A stretch of 64,000 nucleotides of DNA from positions 1 to 64,000 of the forward strand of contig NZ_PIQG01000001.1 of the NCBI RefSeq assembly GCF_003987435.1. The letters run 5' to 3'. Each line of letters starts with the position of its first letter. The stretch's first letter is position 1. The notes under the pieces are model-generated. The model was not told the origin of the DNA. It saw only the letters and a program-made list of their open reading frames with translations, and did not search any database. The translations under genes and the position numbers were made by a program. This DNA comes from Pseudidiomarina taiwanensis (GTDB taxonomy: Bacteria > Pseudomonadota > Gammaproteobacteria > Enterobacterales > Alteromonadaceae). Shown piece after piece: positions 33,679 through 42,312 of this stretch.

Positions 33679-34768
33679 ATTGAGCGCTGATGAGGTCGCG
33701 GCGAGCTGCTTTAATGGCGGCTCCTAGTTCGCGACCGGAAAGTTCGCCTTCGGCGCTGTTCAAAATCGCTTGCGCATCAATTTTCAAAGCTTGTTCATGA
33801 ATGCTTCTAAGGCTCTTCAGGATGCTTTCGGACAGTCCTAAGCGATGCCATACTCTTGTTATCGCCGTTAAACGCTCGGGCTTACGCCACATATCATTAC
33901 GTTCAATTAACTCGATGAAAAGCTCAGCGTCTAATTGTTGCGTCTTATAAATCGGATAGTCGACTAAGATCTCGGCGCGCTGACCGAGTTCTTTTGGAAC
34001 GCGTAAGCGCTGATTGAGGCGTTTTACCTGCTCCTTAGAGAGCGGACTTACCAAGCTTAAATAGCTGAGCTCGAGATTGGTTCTATCAGCACTATCACGA
34101 ACTTTAAATACCGACCGAAGTTGAGCACGCGCAGTAACATCCGAGAACTCATTAAACCAAGGTGAGAGAGCCTTGGCTTCTGCAAGGACTTCAAAAAATA
34201 TGTGTGGATGCTCAGTTGCAAGCGCCTTCGTTAATTCAAGCCAAACTCGCTCAGGACTTAAACTATCGAGCTCCGAAGCCAGCTTGCGCATCAACTCGAG
34301 TGTCTCAGCAGCAACTTTGAAACCAAGATGGTCAAAGCGAGCTGCAAAGCGCGCTACGCGTAATACCCGCAAAGGATCTTCAATGAAGGCGTCCGAGACG
34401 TGTCGAAGGATTCGTAGACTGAGATCTTGTTGACCATGGTAGGGGTCAATAATGTGCCCTGTTTCATCTTCTGCCATGGCGTTGATGGTTAGGTCGCGCC
34501 GTTGCAGGTCTTCTTCCAACGTGACTGTTGGTGCCGCATTGATGGTAAAACCATGATATCCACGACCGCTTTTACGCTCAGTTCGAGCGAGCGCATATTC
34601 AGCCTTAGTCTGGGGGTGCAGGAATACCGGAAAATCTTTTCCTACCTGCTGATAACCACGGTCGAGCATGTCCGTTGCGGTTGCCCCAACGACAACATAG
34701 TCGACATCCGTTACCGGGATGCCGAGTAAACGGTCGCGAACTGCTCCACCTACACGATATATTTTCAC
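33659..34768 (-). CDS. cca: CCA tRNA nucleotidyltransferase (class II, no HD domain)
   Basis: The enzyme adds or repairs the 3' CCA of tRNAs without a template. The 369-aa protein begins [25 protein letters not shown], with the GG and DxD motifs of class II nucleotidyltransferases. It also has [23 protein letters not shown], the flexible loop region and [16 protein letters not shown]. The C-terminal HD phosphohydrolase domain of the E. coli enzyme (412 aa) is absent. The start is the GTG at 34768, which begins directly before the conserved KIYRVGGA; it has a GAGAGAG site upstream. The gene is transcribed toward uppP and overlaps its end. Confidence 0.93.
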   Translation of the reverse strand: MKIYRVGGAVRDRLLGIPVTDVDYVVVGATATDMLDRGYQQVGKDFPVFLHPQTKAEYALARTERKSGRGYHGFTINAAPTVTLEEDLQRRDLTINAMAEDETGHIIDPYHGQQDLSLRILRHVSDAFIEDPLRVLRVARFAARFDHLGFKVAAETLELMRKLASELDSLSPERVWLELTKALATEHPHIFFEVLAEAKALSPWFNEFSDVTARAQLRSVFKVRDSADRTNLELSYLSLVSPLSKEQVKRLNQRLRVPKELGQRAEILVDYPIYKTQQLDAELFIELIERNDMWRKPERLTAITRVWHRLGLSESILKSLRSIHEQALKIDAQAILNSAEGELSGRELGAAIKAARRDLISAQFTRIQK

Positions 34769-34867
34769 ATCAATCTCTCTCTGTTGAGTTAGATGATCGC
34801 GAATCACTAGCTCTTAATCAAGTGAGTCGTTACACTTGAAGCATACTCGCAACAGAACTTGAACACT

Positions 34868-36331
34868 ATGGCAATGTATTTAAATCATTTTGGGCTGCAT
34901 ACGGTACCGTTTTCGATTGCGCCCGATCCACAATTTCTTTATATGAGTGAACGCCATCAAGAAGCCCTGGCGCACTTAAGCTATGGTCTTCAAGGAAGTG
35001 GTGGTTTTATTCTGCTTACTGGCGAAGTCGGCACCGGTAAAACGACGGTGTCTCGAGCTTTGCTGACGCAGTTGCCAGAAACAACACGCACAGCCTTCAT
35101 TCTTAACCCCATGCTTAATGAGCAGGAGTTACTCGCCACCTTGTGTGACGAGTTTGGGATTCGCTATGCCAAGCGCAATTTGACCAATAAAAAACTCACC
35201 GACAAATTGAGTCAATTTTTACTCGATGCTCATGAAGCCGGAGAGCAATGTGTTGTGCTTATCGATGAGGCACAGCATCTACAGCCGCAGGTCCTTGAGC
35301 AACTTCGGTTATTAACCAACCTCGAGACCAACCAAGAAAAATTGTTAAGAGTCATTTTGATTGGTCAGCCTGAGCTGCAAGACCTTCTCCGCAGACGGGA
35401 ATTAAGACAATTGGCACAGCGTATCACCGCCCGTTACCACTTGCTGCCGTTGCAAGCGAGTGATACCGAGCGTTATGTGCATTATCGATTGCAGGTGGCG
35501 GGAGCGACCCAAGGTATATTTACTGCAGCGGCGATTAAACGTATTCACCAAGTTAGAGAAGGTATTCCACGGCGGCTAAATTTGCTCGCAGATAGAGCCT
35601 TGTTAGCGGCGTACAATGATTCAGCGCAAGTGGTTTCAGTGAAGCATGTCAATGATGCAGCTCAAGAACTTGATGGTGATTCACAACAACAAAAGTCCGC
35701 GCGAGTCGGATTACCTATGTTGGCCGCGCTGCTGGTTATCGCAATTTTGACCGGCATCATACTCGCGTCTATTTGGCAAAACTCAGAATCTCCGCGAGCG
35801 TCTATGGAGGCCTCTACTGTACAAGAATCAAGCGCAGGTAAGGCTGAAGTCAACTCGAACAATGCACTTGGCCAGTTACTACGAAACTGGCAGCTTCCTG
35901 CTTATTCGCAACAGCAACCCTTATGTCCTTGGTTAGAGTCATTCGATTTAGGTTGCTTACAAGGTCAACTGAGATTTGATCAGCTGGTGCAGATTGGCTA
36001 TCCGATGTTGTTGGAGCTGAGTGATGGCGGGTATCAATTTATTTCGTCAACGGAGCAAACTCCCGCAGCGGAATGGAATGGGCGTTACCTTCTTATTTGG
36101 CAACTGCCCCCAGATTACAAGAGCGCCGATTCAGATGTGTATCAGACTTGGCTCGAGCGCCAACTAGTCGGTATTGCCCAGCAACCCGAGTCAGATTTAG
36201 TCAGTTTGGTCCGCAATGCACAATTGGAATTTGGACTCCCCGTCACCGGTCAACTTGATGGCACCACATTGGCGGCACTCACTGCACGTGGTTTTGCCAA
36301 TGGCCCGCGTTTACAAGGCTGGGGAGGTTAA
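34868..36331 (+). CDS. gspA: ExeA/GspA-like AAA ATPase with peptidoglycan-binding tail
   Basis: GspA with GspB forms an inner-membrane complex that in Aeromonas (ExeAB) helps the type II secretin pass and assemble through peptidoglycan. The 487-aa protein has a cytoplasmic AAA domain with the typical start MYLNHFGLHTVPFSIAPDP, Walker A GEVGTGKT (Lys58) and Walker B VVLIDEAQ (Asp133, Glu134). One membrane helix follows (about 282-303), then a periplasmic part ending in a peptidoglycan-binding repeat (LVRNAQLEFGLPVTGQLDGT). Two ATGs (34868 and 34874) are possible; family proteins start at the second, and neither has a good ribosome site. gspB follows 3 nt later. MSHA pilus MshM is a relative, but the gspB partner favours GspA. 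Confidence 0.88.
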   Translation: MAMYLNHFGLHTVPFSIAPDPQFLYMSERHQEALAHLSYGLQGSGGFILLTGEVGTGKTTVSRALLTQLPETTRTAFILNPMLNEQELLATLCDEFGIRYAKRNLTNKKLTDKLSQFLLDAHEAGEQCVVLIDEAQHLQPQVLEQLRLLTNLETNQEKLLRVILIGQPELQDLLRRRELRQLAQRITARYHLLPLQASDTERYVHYRLQVAGATQGIFTAAAIKRIHQVREGIPRRLNLLADRALLAAYNDSAQVVSVKHVNDAAQELDGDSQQQKSARVGLPMLAALLVIAILTGIILASIWQNSESPRASMEASTVQESSAGKAEVNSNNALGQLLRNWQLPAYSQQQPLCPWLESFDLGCLQGQLRFDQLVQIGYPMLLELSDGGYQFISSTEQTPAAEWNGRYLLIWQLPPDYKSADSDVYQTWLERQLVGIAQQPESDLVSLVRNAQLEFGLPVTGQLDGTTLAALTARGFANGPRLQGWGG

Positions 36332-36334
36332 GGC

Positions 36335-37030
36335 ATGTCATCAGTGCTAAAGGCTTTGCAAAAGAATTCGGCGCCGAAACTTCACTTCGGGCAACCGCTC
36401 GAGTTGACTGCGGCAAGCGAGCGCAAAGGCAAGAGCTGGCGCCTCGTTCTCGGTATTGTGATTTTTACTCTCGTTGCGAGTGTGACGGCTTGGCTGGTGA
36501 TGTCCATGCAGCCAGAGCCACAACACGTGATTGAACCGCAATTGACGCAAGTGGTGGCAAGTAATGCTGAGCTTGAACTTGGTCCGGTGACGCAAATTAT
36601 CGTGCCAACTTGGCCTACTGACCAGCAGGGCCAACGCCTCAATCCAAGCCGTGAAATCATTTCGACTGGTAAAGCAACAGGCGCACCCGAGCCGGTCAAT
36701 TTGGACCAAGTATCGCCTGAGCTGTTGGCAAACTTTGAGGAAGCGCTTGCGGCCAGTGGTGAAGCGCAAGTTCCTGCAACCGTGATCCCAAGCTTGGCCG
36801 AGTTAAGTCGACCATTGCAGCGCCAAATTGCCTCATTTAAATATGACAGTCACCAATATTCCTCGCGCCAAGCGAGCCGTTGGATTGAATTAAGTGGTGT
36901 GCGTTTACGCGAAGGCGAGCAATGGCAAGGATTACAAGTTATTCGCATCGCACCTGCTCATGTGGTCTTGAGTTTCGGCAACCGTGCTTTCCAGCAACCC
37001 GCCTTAGAAGACTGGACAAACCCAGGTTAG
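36335..37030 (+). CDS. gspB: GspB-like type II secretion assembly protein
   Basis: A 231-aa bitopic membrane protein. The N terminus MSSVLKALQKNS matches the GspB/ExeB start. One helix (about 36-57) is followed by a Pro-rich periplasmic linker and a C-terminal T2SSB domain (YSSRQASRWIELSGVRLREG, then GLQVIRIAPAHVVLSF). GspB works with the ATPase GspA to place the outer-membrane secretin. It begins 3 nt after gspA. No other gsp genes are in the window, so the pair is separate from the main type II secretion cluster. Confidence 0.88.
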   Translation: MSSVLKALQKNSAPKLHFGQPLELTAASERKGKSWRLVLGIVIFTLVASVTAWLVMSMQPEPQHVIEPQLTQVVASNAELELGPVTQIIVPTWPTDQQGQRLNPSREIISTGKATGAPEPVNLDQVSPELLANFEEALAASGEAQVPATVIPSLAELSRPLQRQIASFKYDSHQYSSRQASRWIELSGVRLREGEQWQGLQVIRIAPAHVVLSFGNRAFQQPALEDWTNPG

Positions 37031-37100
37031 ATCTGCTATTAAAACACCTGTTTGAATTACATGTTTGAATATTTCGACAGGATAGCAAGAGGTAGTAACC

Positions 37101-38882
37101 ATGGCAGATTACCGCGTACCAAGAGAAGACATGCAGTTTGTCTTGCAGGACGTCTTTAAAGTAGATCAAGACTGGGCTCGTTTCGAGCCGCTCGCCGAGC
37201 TTGATTTTGATACCGCTGCGGCAATTATTGACGAAGGAGCGAAGCTAGCCGAAACGCTTATCGCTCCAAATTGCCGTGCTGCAGATGAGGAAGGGGTAAA
37301 GTTTGTAGATGGTCAAGTCACCACTCCTAAAGGCTACAAAGAGCAATTTCAGCAACTTGCTGAAGGCGGCTGGGTCGGGGTAACGGCGAATCCTGAGTGG
37401 GGCGGCATGGGGCTGCCAAAATCAATTTCTGCGCAGTACGAAGAGATGCTTTGTGCTGCTGACATTTCTTTCTCGCTCTATTCAGGTTTGACCGCAGGCG
37501 CGATTATGACGCTTGATTTGCATGCGACCCAAGAGCTTAAAGAAACTTACCTAGAGCGCATGATTTCAGGCGAGTGGACCGGAACAATGTGTTTGACCGA
37601 GCCACATTGTGGTACCGACTTGGGTATCATGCGTACCAAAGCAGTTCCTCAAGATGACGGTAGTTTTGCTATTTCAGGTACGAAAATCTTCATCACCGGT
37701 GGTGAGCACGACTTAGTTGATAATATTGTCCATCTGGTCCTTGCTAAGCTGCCTGATGCACCTGCTGGAAGCAAAGGCATTAGCTTATTTGTTGTGCCGA
37801 AGTTCTTAGTCAACGAGGATGGCACATTAGGCGAGCGTAACCCTGTGTTCTGTGGCTCAATTGAACACAAAATGGGGATCCATGCTTCTGCGACCTGTGT
37901 GATGAACTTTGATGGCGCAAAAGGCTGGATGGTTGGCGAGCCGAACCGCGGCTTAGCTGCGATGTTCACCATGATGAACTATGAGCGCCTTGGAGTCGGT
38001 ATCCAGGGGCTTGGCGCCGCGGCGCGTTCCTATGTGAATGCGGTAGAGTATGCTAATGACCGCATCCAAGGACGTGGTGCAAAAGCAACACAAGATCAGA
38101 GTAAAGACGCTGATCCGCTCATCGTTCATGGTGATATCCGCCGGATGTTGCTCACCATGAAGGCTTTTGTCGAGGGTGGCCGCGCATTTTCAACCTACGT
38201 TGGTCAGCAGTTAGACATTGCGAAATACGCACAGGATGACGCTGAGCGAACCCGTGCTGATGCTCTCGTTGCATTATTGACCCCAGTTGCCAAAGCCTTC
38301 TTAACGGATACTGGCCTGGAGGCGACAATCTTGGGTCAGCAGGTGCTTGGTGGTCATGGCTTTGTTCGCGAGTGGGGCCAAGAGCAGTTAGTGCGTGATT
38401 GTCGTATCGCTCAGATCTATGAAGGCACCAACGGTATTCAAGCGCTTGACTTACTGGGGCGTAAGGTCGCAGGCTCTCGTGGTGAATTACTGAAGCCGCT
38501 AGCAGAAGATATTGGTAAGTTTCTTGCTGAGGGGCCGATTGCGGGCTTTGAACAAGAATACCAGCAGTTGCAGCAAGGACTAGAGATGGTAGAGCGTGCA
38601 ACGAAGAGCGTGCTGACTAAAGTCATGCAAGGTGACGAAAATGTCATCAATGGCGCTGCGGTCGAATATTTGCACTTGATTGGATATGTATGTTTTGCCT
38701 ACATGTGGCTGCGGATGGCGAAAACTGCCGAGCCGTTAGTTGCGGAGCGCCCATATTTGGCCAGCAAGGCCAAAACTGCGAAGTTCTATATGGCCCGCTT
38801 GTATCCAAGAGTACATGGTTTATTGGCTGCTATCGAAGATGGGAGCGATTCATTGTACTTACATGAAACTGGCGAGTTTTAA
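37101..38882 (+). CDS. Acyl-CoA dehydrogenase, long DmdC-like form
   Basis: A 593-aa FAD enzyme of the acyl-CoA dehydrogenase superfamily that has the extra C-terminal domain (about 470-590) seen in the DmdC/3-methylmercaptopropionyl-CoA dehydrogenase and related group. FAD and substrate motifs are MCLTEPHCGTDLG, ISGTKIFITGGEHD, and QVLGGHGFVREWGQEQLVRDCRI. IYEGTNGIQALDLLGRKV contains the candidate base Glu. It could act in fatty-acid beta-oxidation, branched-chain catabolism or dimethylsulfoniopropionate breakdown. The window lacks dmdB or dmdD partners, so the substrate is left open. It ends in a hairpin shared with putA. Confidence 0.9.
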   Translation: MADYRVPREDMQFVLQDVFKVDQDWARFEPLAELDFDTAAAIIDEGAKLAETLIAPNCRAADEEGVKFVDGQVTTPKGYKEQFQQLAEGGWVGVTANPEWGGMGLPKSISAQYEEMLCAADISFSLYSGLTAGAIMTLDLHATQELKETYLERMISGEWTGTMCLTEPHCGTDLGIMRTKAVPQDDGSFAISGTKIFITGGEHDLVDNIVHLVLAKLPDAPAGSKGISLFVVPKFLVNEDGTLGERNPVFCGSIEHKMGIHASATCVMNFDGAKGWMVGEPNRGLAAMFTMMNYERLGVGIQGLGAAARSYVNAVEYANDRIQGRGAKATQDQSKDADPLIVHGDIRRMLLTMKAFVEGGRAFSTYVGQQLDIAKYAQDDAERTRADALVALLTPVAKAFLTDTGLEATILGQQVLGGHGFVREWGQEQLVRDCRIAQIYEGTNGIQALDLLGRKVAGSRGELLKPLAEDIGKFLAEGPIAGFEQEYQQLQQGLEMVERATKSVLTKVMQGDENVINGAAVEYLHLIGYVCFAYMWLRMAKTAEPLVAERPYLASKAKTAKFYMARLYPRVHGLLAAIEDGSDSLYLHETGEF

Positions 38883-38892
38883 CTCGCCAGTT
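38867..38892. terminator. Bidirectional hairpin between the acyl-CoA dehydrogenase and putA
   Basis: A perfect 12-bp inverted repeat AACTGGCGAGTT / AACTCGCCAGTT with two T between the arms. It includes the stop codon of the dehydrogenase, and no T-run follows the arms. Confidence 0.65.
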
Positions 38893-38923
38893 ATCATCAA
38901 GATCGCTTTATTGTATCGCGGGA

Positions 38924-41900
38924 TCAGTCACCGAGTGATAACAAGGTGGCGTTCCCGCCTACTGCGGTAATGTTGTTAGTCCGCGTCTTTTCCGTTACAA
39001 AACGGCTTAAGTAGTGTGGACCACCTGCTTTGGGGCCTGTTCCTGACATTCCACGCCCGCCGAAAGGTTGCACCCCGACCACAGCACCAATCTGATTCCG
39101 GTTGATATAAACGTTACCCGCTTCGATACGGCTCGCAACATCAGCTGCGAAGGTTTCGTTGCGACTGTGAATGCCGAACGTCAAGCCATAGCCAGTGCCA
39201 TTAATCGTATCAATAACTTCATCTAAGTTATCTGCACGGTAGCGGATGATGTGCAGTATCGGCCCGAAGTTTTCTTTGACCAACTGATTGATGCTATCGA
39301 TTTCGATCGCTGTAGGCGTGACAAAGGTTCCGCCGTTGGTATATTCAGGCATTTTTGCTTGGGCAATAATACGACCCACTTGAGAAATATCATTGATGTG
39401 TTGCTCAAGGTTAGTTTTCGCAATGCCATCAATGACCGGACCGACATCGGTCTCATGAAGGAGTGGATCGCCAACTTTTAACTCAGCCATCGCGCCGACT
39501 AACAAGTCGGTGACACGATCAGCAATGTCTTCTTGCACGAATAACACCCGCAATGCTGAACAGCGTTGTCCCGCGCTTTGGAAGGCACTGGCGACGATAT
39601 CCGTAGCCGCTTGCTCAGGGAGTGCGGTCGAATCGATCAGCATGGCATTTTGACCACCTGTTTCGGCAACCAATGGCACGATTGCTCGAGTACGTGCAGC
39701 AAGCGCGCGGTTGATTGCTTGCGCTGTGTATGTTGAGCCGGTGAAACAAACGCCACCGATATCCTCTTGGCTCACCAAAAATGATCCAACTTCGGCACCA
39801 CTGCCCGGAATAAAGTGCAGCACATCACCAGGGATACCTGCTTCCAGTGCCAATTGGATCGCACGGTAAGCAATTAAGCCGGTCTGTTCGGCCGGCTTGG
39901 CGATAACGCAGTTACCAGTGACCAACGCGGCGGCAATTTGTCCTAGGAAAATCGCCAGTGGGAAGTTCCATGGACTGATACAAATAAAAGTCCCACGACC
40001 TTCAAGGAAGAGTTCATTCGTTTCGCCAGTTGGCCCTGGTAGGGTCACACCTTGTGCCATCATTTTACGTGCTTCACCAGCGTAATAGCGGCAGAAGTCG
40101 ACGGCTTCGCGAACTTCATCGATGCCATCTTGCATGACTTTACCCGCTTCGATACAGCACAATGCGACAAACTCATTGCGATTTTCTTCGAGTAAGTCAG
40201 CAAGCCGCTCAAGGGCTTGAGCACGCACATTGACGTCAGTATCACGCCAGCGACGATAGGCTTTGTTAGCAATCATTAGGGCTTCTTCGGCTAACGCTTT
40301 ATCACCCCAGCTAATGGTACCGATTTGCTTCGCAGTTTCTTGCGGCGAGGTGATCGAAACACAATGATGGGTCTCGAGAGTTTTGCCATTAATGATCGGT
40401 CCTGCTTGCCATTGATGGTCTCGATAACTCGCGACTTCGGCAATGAATGCATCGGCTTGTGAATGAATGTTCATATTGAGTCCTAATGAATTCCGGCGAT
40501 CACTAAAAATCGCGGTTGGCAGAGGTATTTTTGAATTATAAAAGGTGTCAAAGCTCTTCGCTGTCACCAATGGGTGAGTGACCAACTGATCGACTGGCAC
40601 AGTTGGGTCAACCAGTTTATGCACAAACGAAGTATTGGCGCCGTTTTCGAGCAAGCGCCGCACTAGGTATGGAAGTAATTCCTTGTGGGCGCCCACGGGT
40701 GCATAAATTCGCACGCGAGTACCGGGTTGTTGCTCAAGTAGCGTATCGTAAAGCGCATCACCCATACCATGTAAGCGCTGAAACTCCATTGCGCGCTGGT
40801 AATTAGCGTTAAGCTGCTGAATTGCTGTAACCGTTTGTGCATTATGAGTCGCAAACTGCGGGTAAATGGCACCTTTAGTGGCATCACTTAACAGATAATG
40901 GGCGCACGCTAAGTAAGAGATATCAGTATTTACTTTGCGAGTGAATACCGGGTATCCGGTTAAACCTCCGACCTGACATTCTTTGATTTCGCTATCCCAA
41001 TAAGCACCTTTTACCAAGCGCACTGGTATCTCATCGCCAACATCATTGGCTAGGGCGGTGAGCCAGCATAGGGTTGGTAATGCACGTTTTGAGTAGGCTT
41101 GCACCACGATTCCAAACTGTGGCCAGCCTTTGCAGACACCACTACGATACACCCGTTCGAATAGTTCGAGTGAGAGTTCGTGTCGATCACACTCTTCGGC
41201 ATCGATGGTCAAGCCGACATTCAGCTCGCGTGCAAGCGCAGCAAGTTGTTTCAAGTCACTGCCGAGCTCTTCTAAAACGCGTTGATGATTTGCAACTTCA
41301 TAGCGCGGATGAAGTGCTGATAACTTGATAGAAATTGCTGGTCGCGGAGCGTCCGGATTATTCAATTTTTCGGCCGCAACCGCTTTGATCGCATCCACGT
41401 AGTCAGCTAGGTAGCGGGCTGCATCTGCTGCTGTTAAAGCTGCCTCGCCGAGCATATCGTAGGCGTGAGTATAACCTTTTTCGCGATTCTTACGACTCTT
41501 CTTCAATGCTTCTTTAATATCACGGCCCAAGACAAACTGAGCCCCCATGATTTTCATGGCCGCGTAAGTTGCTTTGCGAACGACCGGCATACCTAGCCGC
41601 TTGGTCAAGCGTCTGAACACCTGTCGCGGTGTCTCCATCGCAATGCCGTTGGGATTGATCACTGAGTTGGTGAGCACTAGCCCCCAAGTACCTGAGTTGA
41701 CTAACCAAGAAGCACTCTCGCCCATATGCTTTGACCATTGTCCATGGGAAAGTCGATCTTGGATTAGGGCGTCTGCTGTCGCGCTATCAGGGATCCGCAA
41801 TAAGGCCTCAGCCAGACACATCAATACGATCCCTTCTTTGGTATCGAGACTGTATTGTTGCAAAAAGGCATCAACGCCTACTTTGCCGCTGTGCTCGCGA

Positions 41901-42091
41901 ACTTTTTCGACCAGTGCAGCTGCGCTCTCGGTGGTGTGCGTGATGGCTTCTTCTGATGATGGCACCAATTGCACCAGTTCTTTCAGATAAGCATCTTCGT
42001 CAACAATGTAGTTAGCACTCACGGCCTGTTGAAGGGCAGCAAGATTTTCACCGTTATAACGTGCGGTTAAGACGTCGCTCGCTTTGAACAT
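38924..42091 (-). CDS. putA: Bifunctional proline dehydrogenase / P5C dehydrogenase PutA
   Basis: PutA oxidises proline to pyrroline-5-carboxylate with FAD, channels it internally, and oxidises glutamate semialdehyde to glutamate with NAD. In the 1055-aa protein, the proline dehydrogenase barrel (about 180-490) shows ISIKLSALHPRYE (254-266), RLVKGAYWDSEIK (358-370) and FATHNAQT (413-420). The P5C dehydrogenase part (about 560-1030) shows SPWNFPLAIFLGQ, the general base Glu810 and nucleophile Cys844 in AGQRCSAL. The N-terminal ribbon-helix-helix DNA-binding domain of the 1320-aa E. coli PutA is missing, so it cannot repress its own gene. No putP transporter is adjacent. Confidence 0.97.
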   Translation of the reverse strand: MFKASDVLTARYNGENLAALQQAVSANYIVDEDAYLKELVQLVPSSEEAITHTTESAAALVEKVREHSGKVGVDAFLQQYSLDTKEGIVLMCLAEALLRIPDSATADALIQDRLSHGQWSKHMGESASWLVNSGTWGLVLTNSVINPNGIAMETPRQVFRRLTKRLGMPVVRKATYAAMKIMGAQFVLGRDIKEALKKSRKNREKGYTHAYDMLGEAALTAADAARYLADYVDAIKAVAAEKLNNPDAPRPAISIKLSALHPRYEVANHQRVLEELGSDLKQLAALARELNVGLTIDAEECDRHELSLELFERVYRSGVCKGWPQFGIVVQAYSKRALPTLCWLTALANDVGDEIPVRLVKGAYWDSEIKECQVGGLTGYPVFTRKVNTDISYLACAHYLLSDATKGAIYPQFATHNAQTVTAIQQLNANYQRAMEFQRLHGMGDALYDTLLEQQPGTRVRIYAPVGAHKELLPYLVRRLLENGANTSFVHKLVDPTVPVDQLVTHPLVTAKSFDTFYNSKIPLPTAIFSDRRNSLGLNMNIHSQADAFIAEVASYRDHQWQAGPIINGKTLETHHCVSITSPQETAKQIGTISWGDKALAEEALMIANKAYRRWRDTDVNVRAQALERLADLLEENRNEFVALCCIEAGKVMQDGIDEVREAVDFCRYYAGEARKMMAQGVTLPGPTGETNELFLEGRGTFICISPWNFPLAIFLGQIAAALVTGNCVIAKPAEQTGLIAYRAIQLALEAGIPGDVLHFIPGSGAEVGSFLVSQEDIGGVCFTGSTYTAQAINRALAARTRAIVPLVAETGGQNAMLIDSTALPEQAATDIVASAFQSAGQRCSALRVLFVQEDIADRVTDLLVGAMAELKVGDPLLHETDVGPVIDGIAKTNLEQHINDISQVGRIIAQAKMPEYTNGGTFVTPTAIEIDSINQLVKENFGPILHIIRYRADNLDEVIDTINGTGYGLTFGIHSRNETFAADVASRIEAGNVYINRNQIGAVVGVQPFGGRGMSGTGPKAGGPHYLSRFVTEKTRTNNITAVGGNATLLSLGD

Positions 42092-42312
42092 GGGCGCTCC
42101 TGAAAACCACGCTTATTGCGTCGGTATAAAAGACCAAAATTTCGGCGCAAGTATATGCTTTTTTTGAGTGGCGTAAAGCCCAAAAATTGACTTTTTTTCA
42201 CCGCCCCACGGTGCAATTTTTAAGCGTACCTGTCAACCTTTCTGCAGTTGATTATAAGACGTCCTCGGAGTACCGTATAAAACAGTGTTTTTAATGCCTT
42301 GAGGGCGAATCT

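Noticed and set aside
42092-42312. Promoter for putA or ygiF at TTGACT (42187)
   Set aside because: No acceptable -10 box lies 16-18 nt downstream, so I do not list it as a feature.
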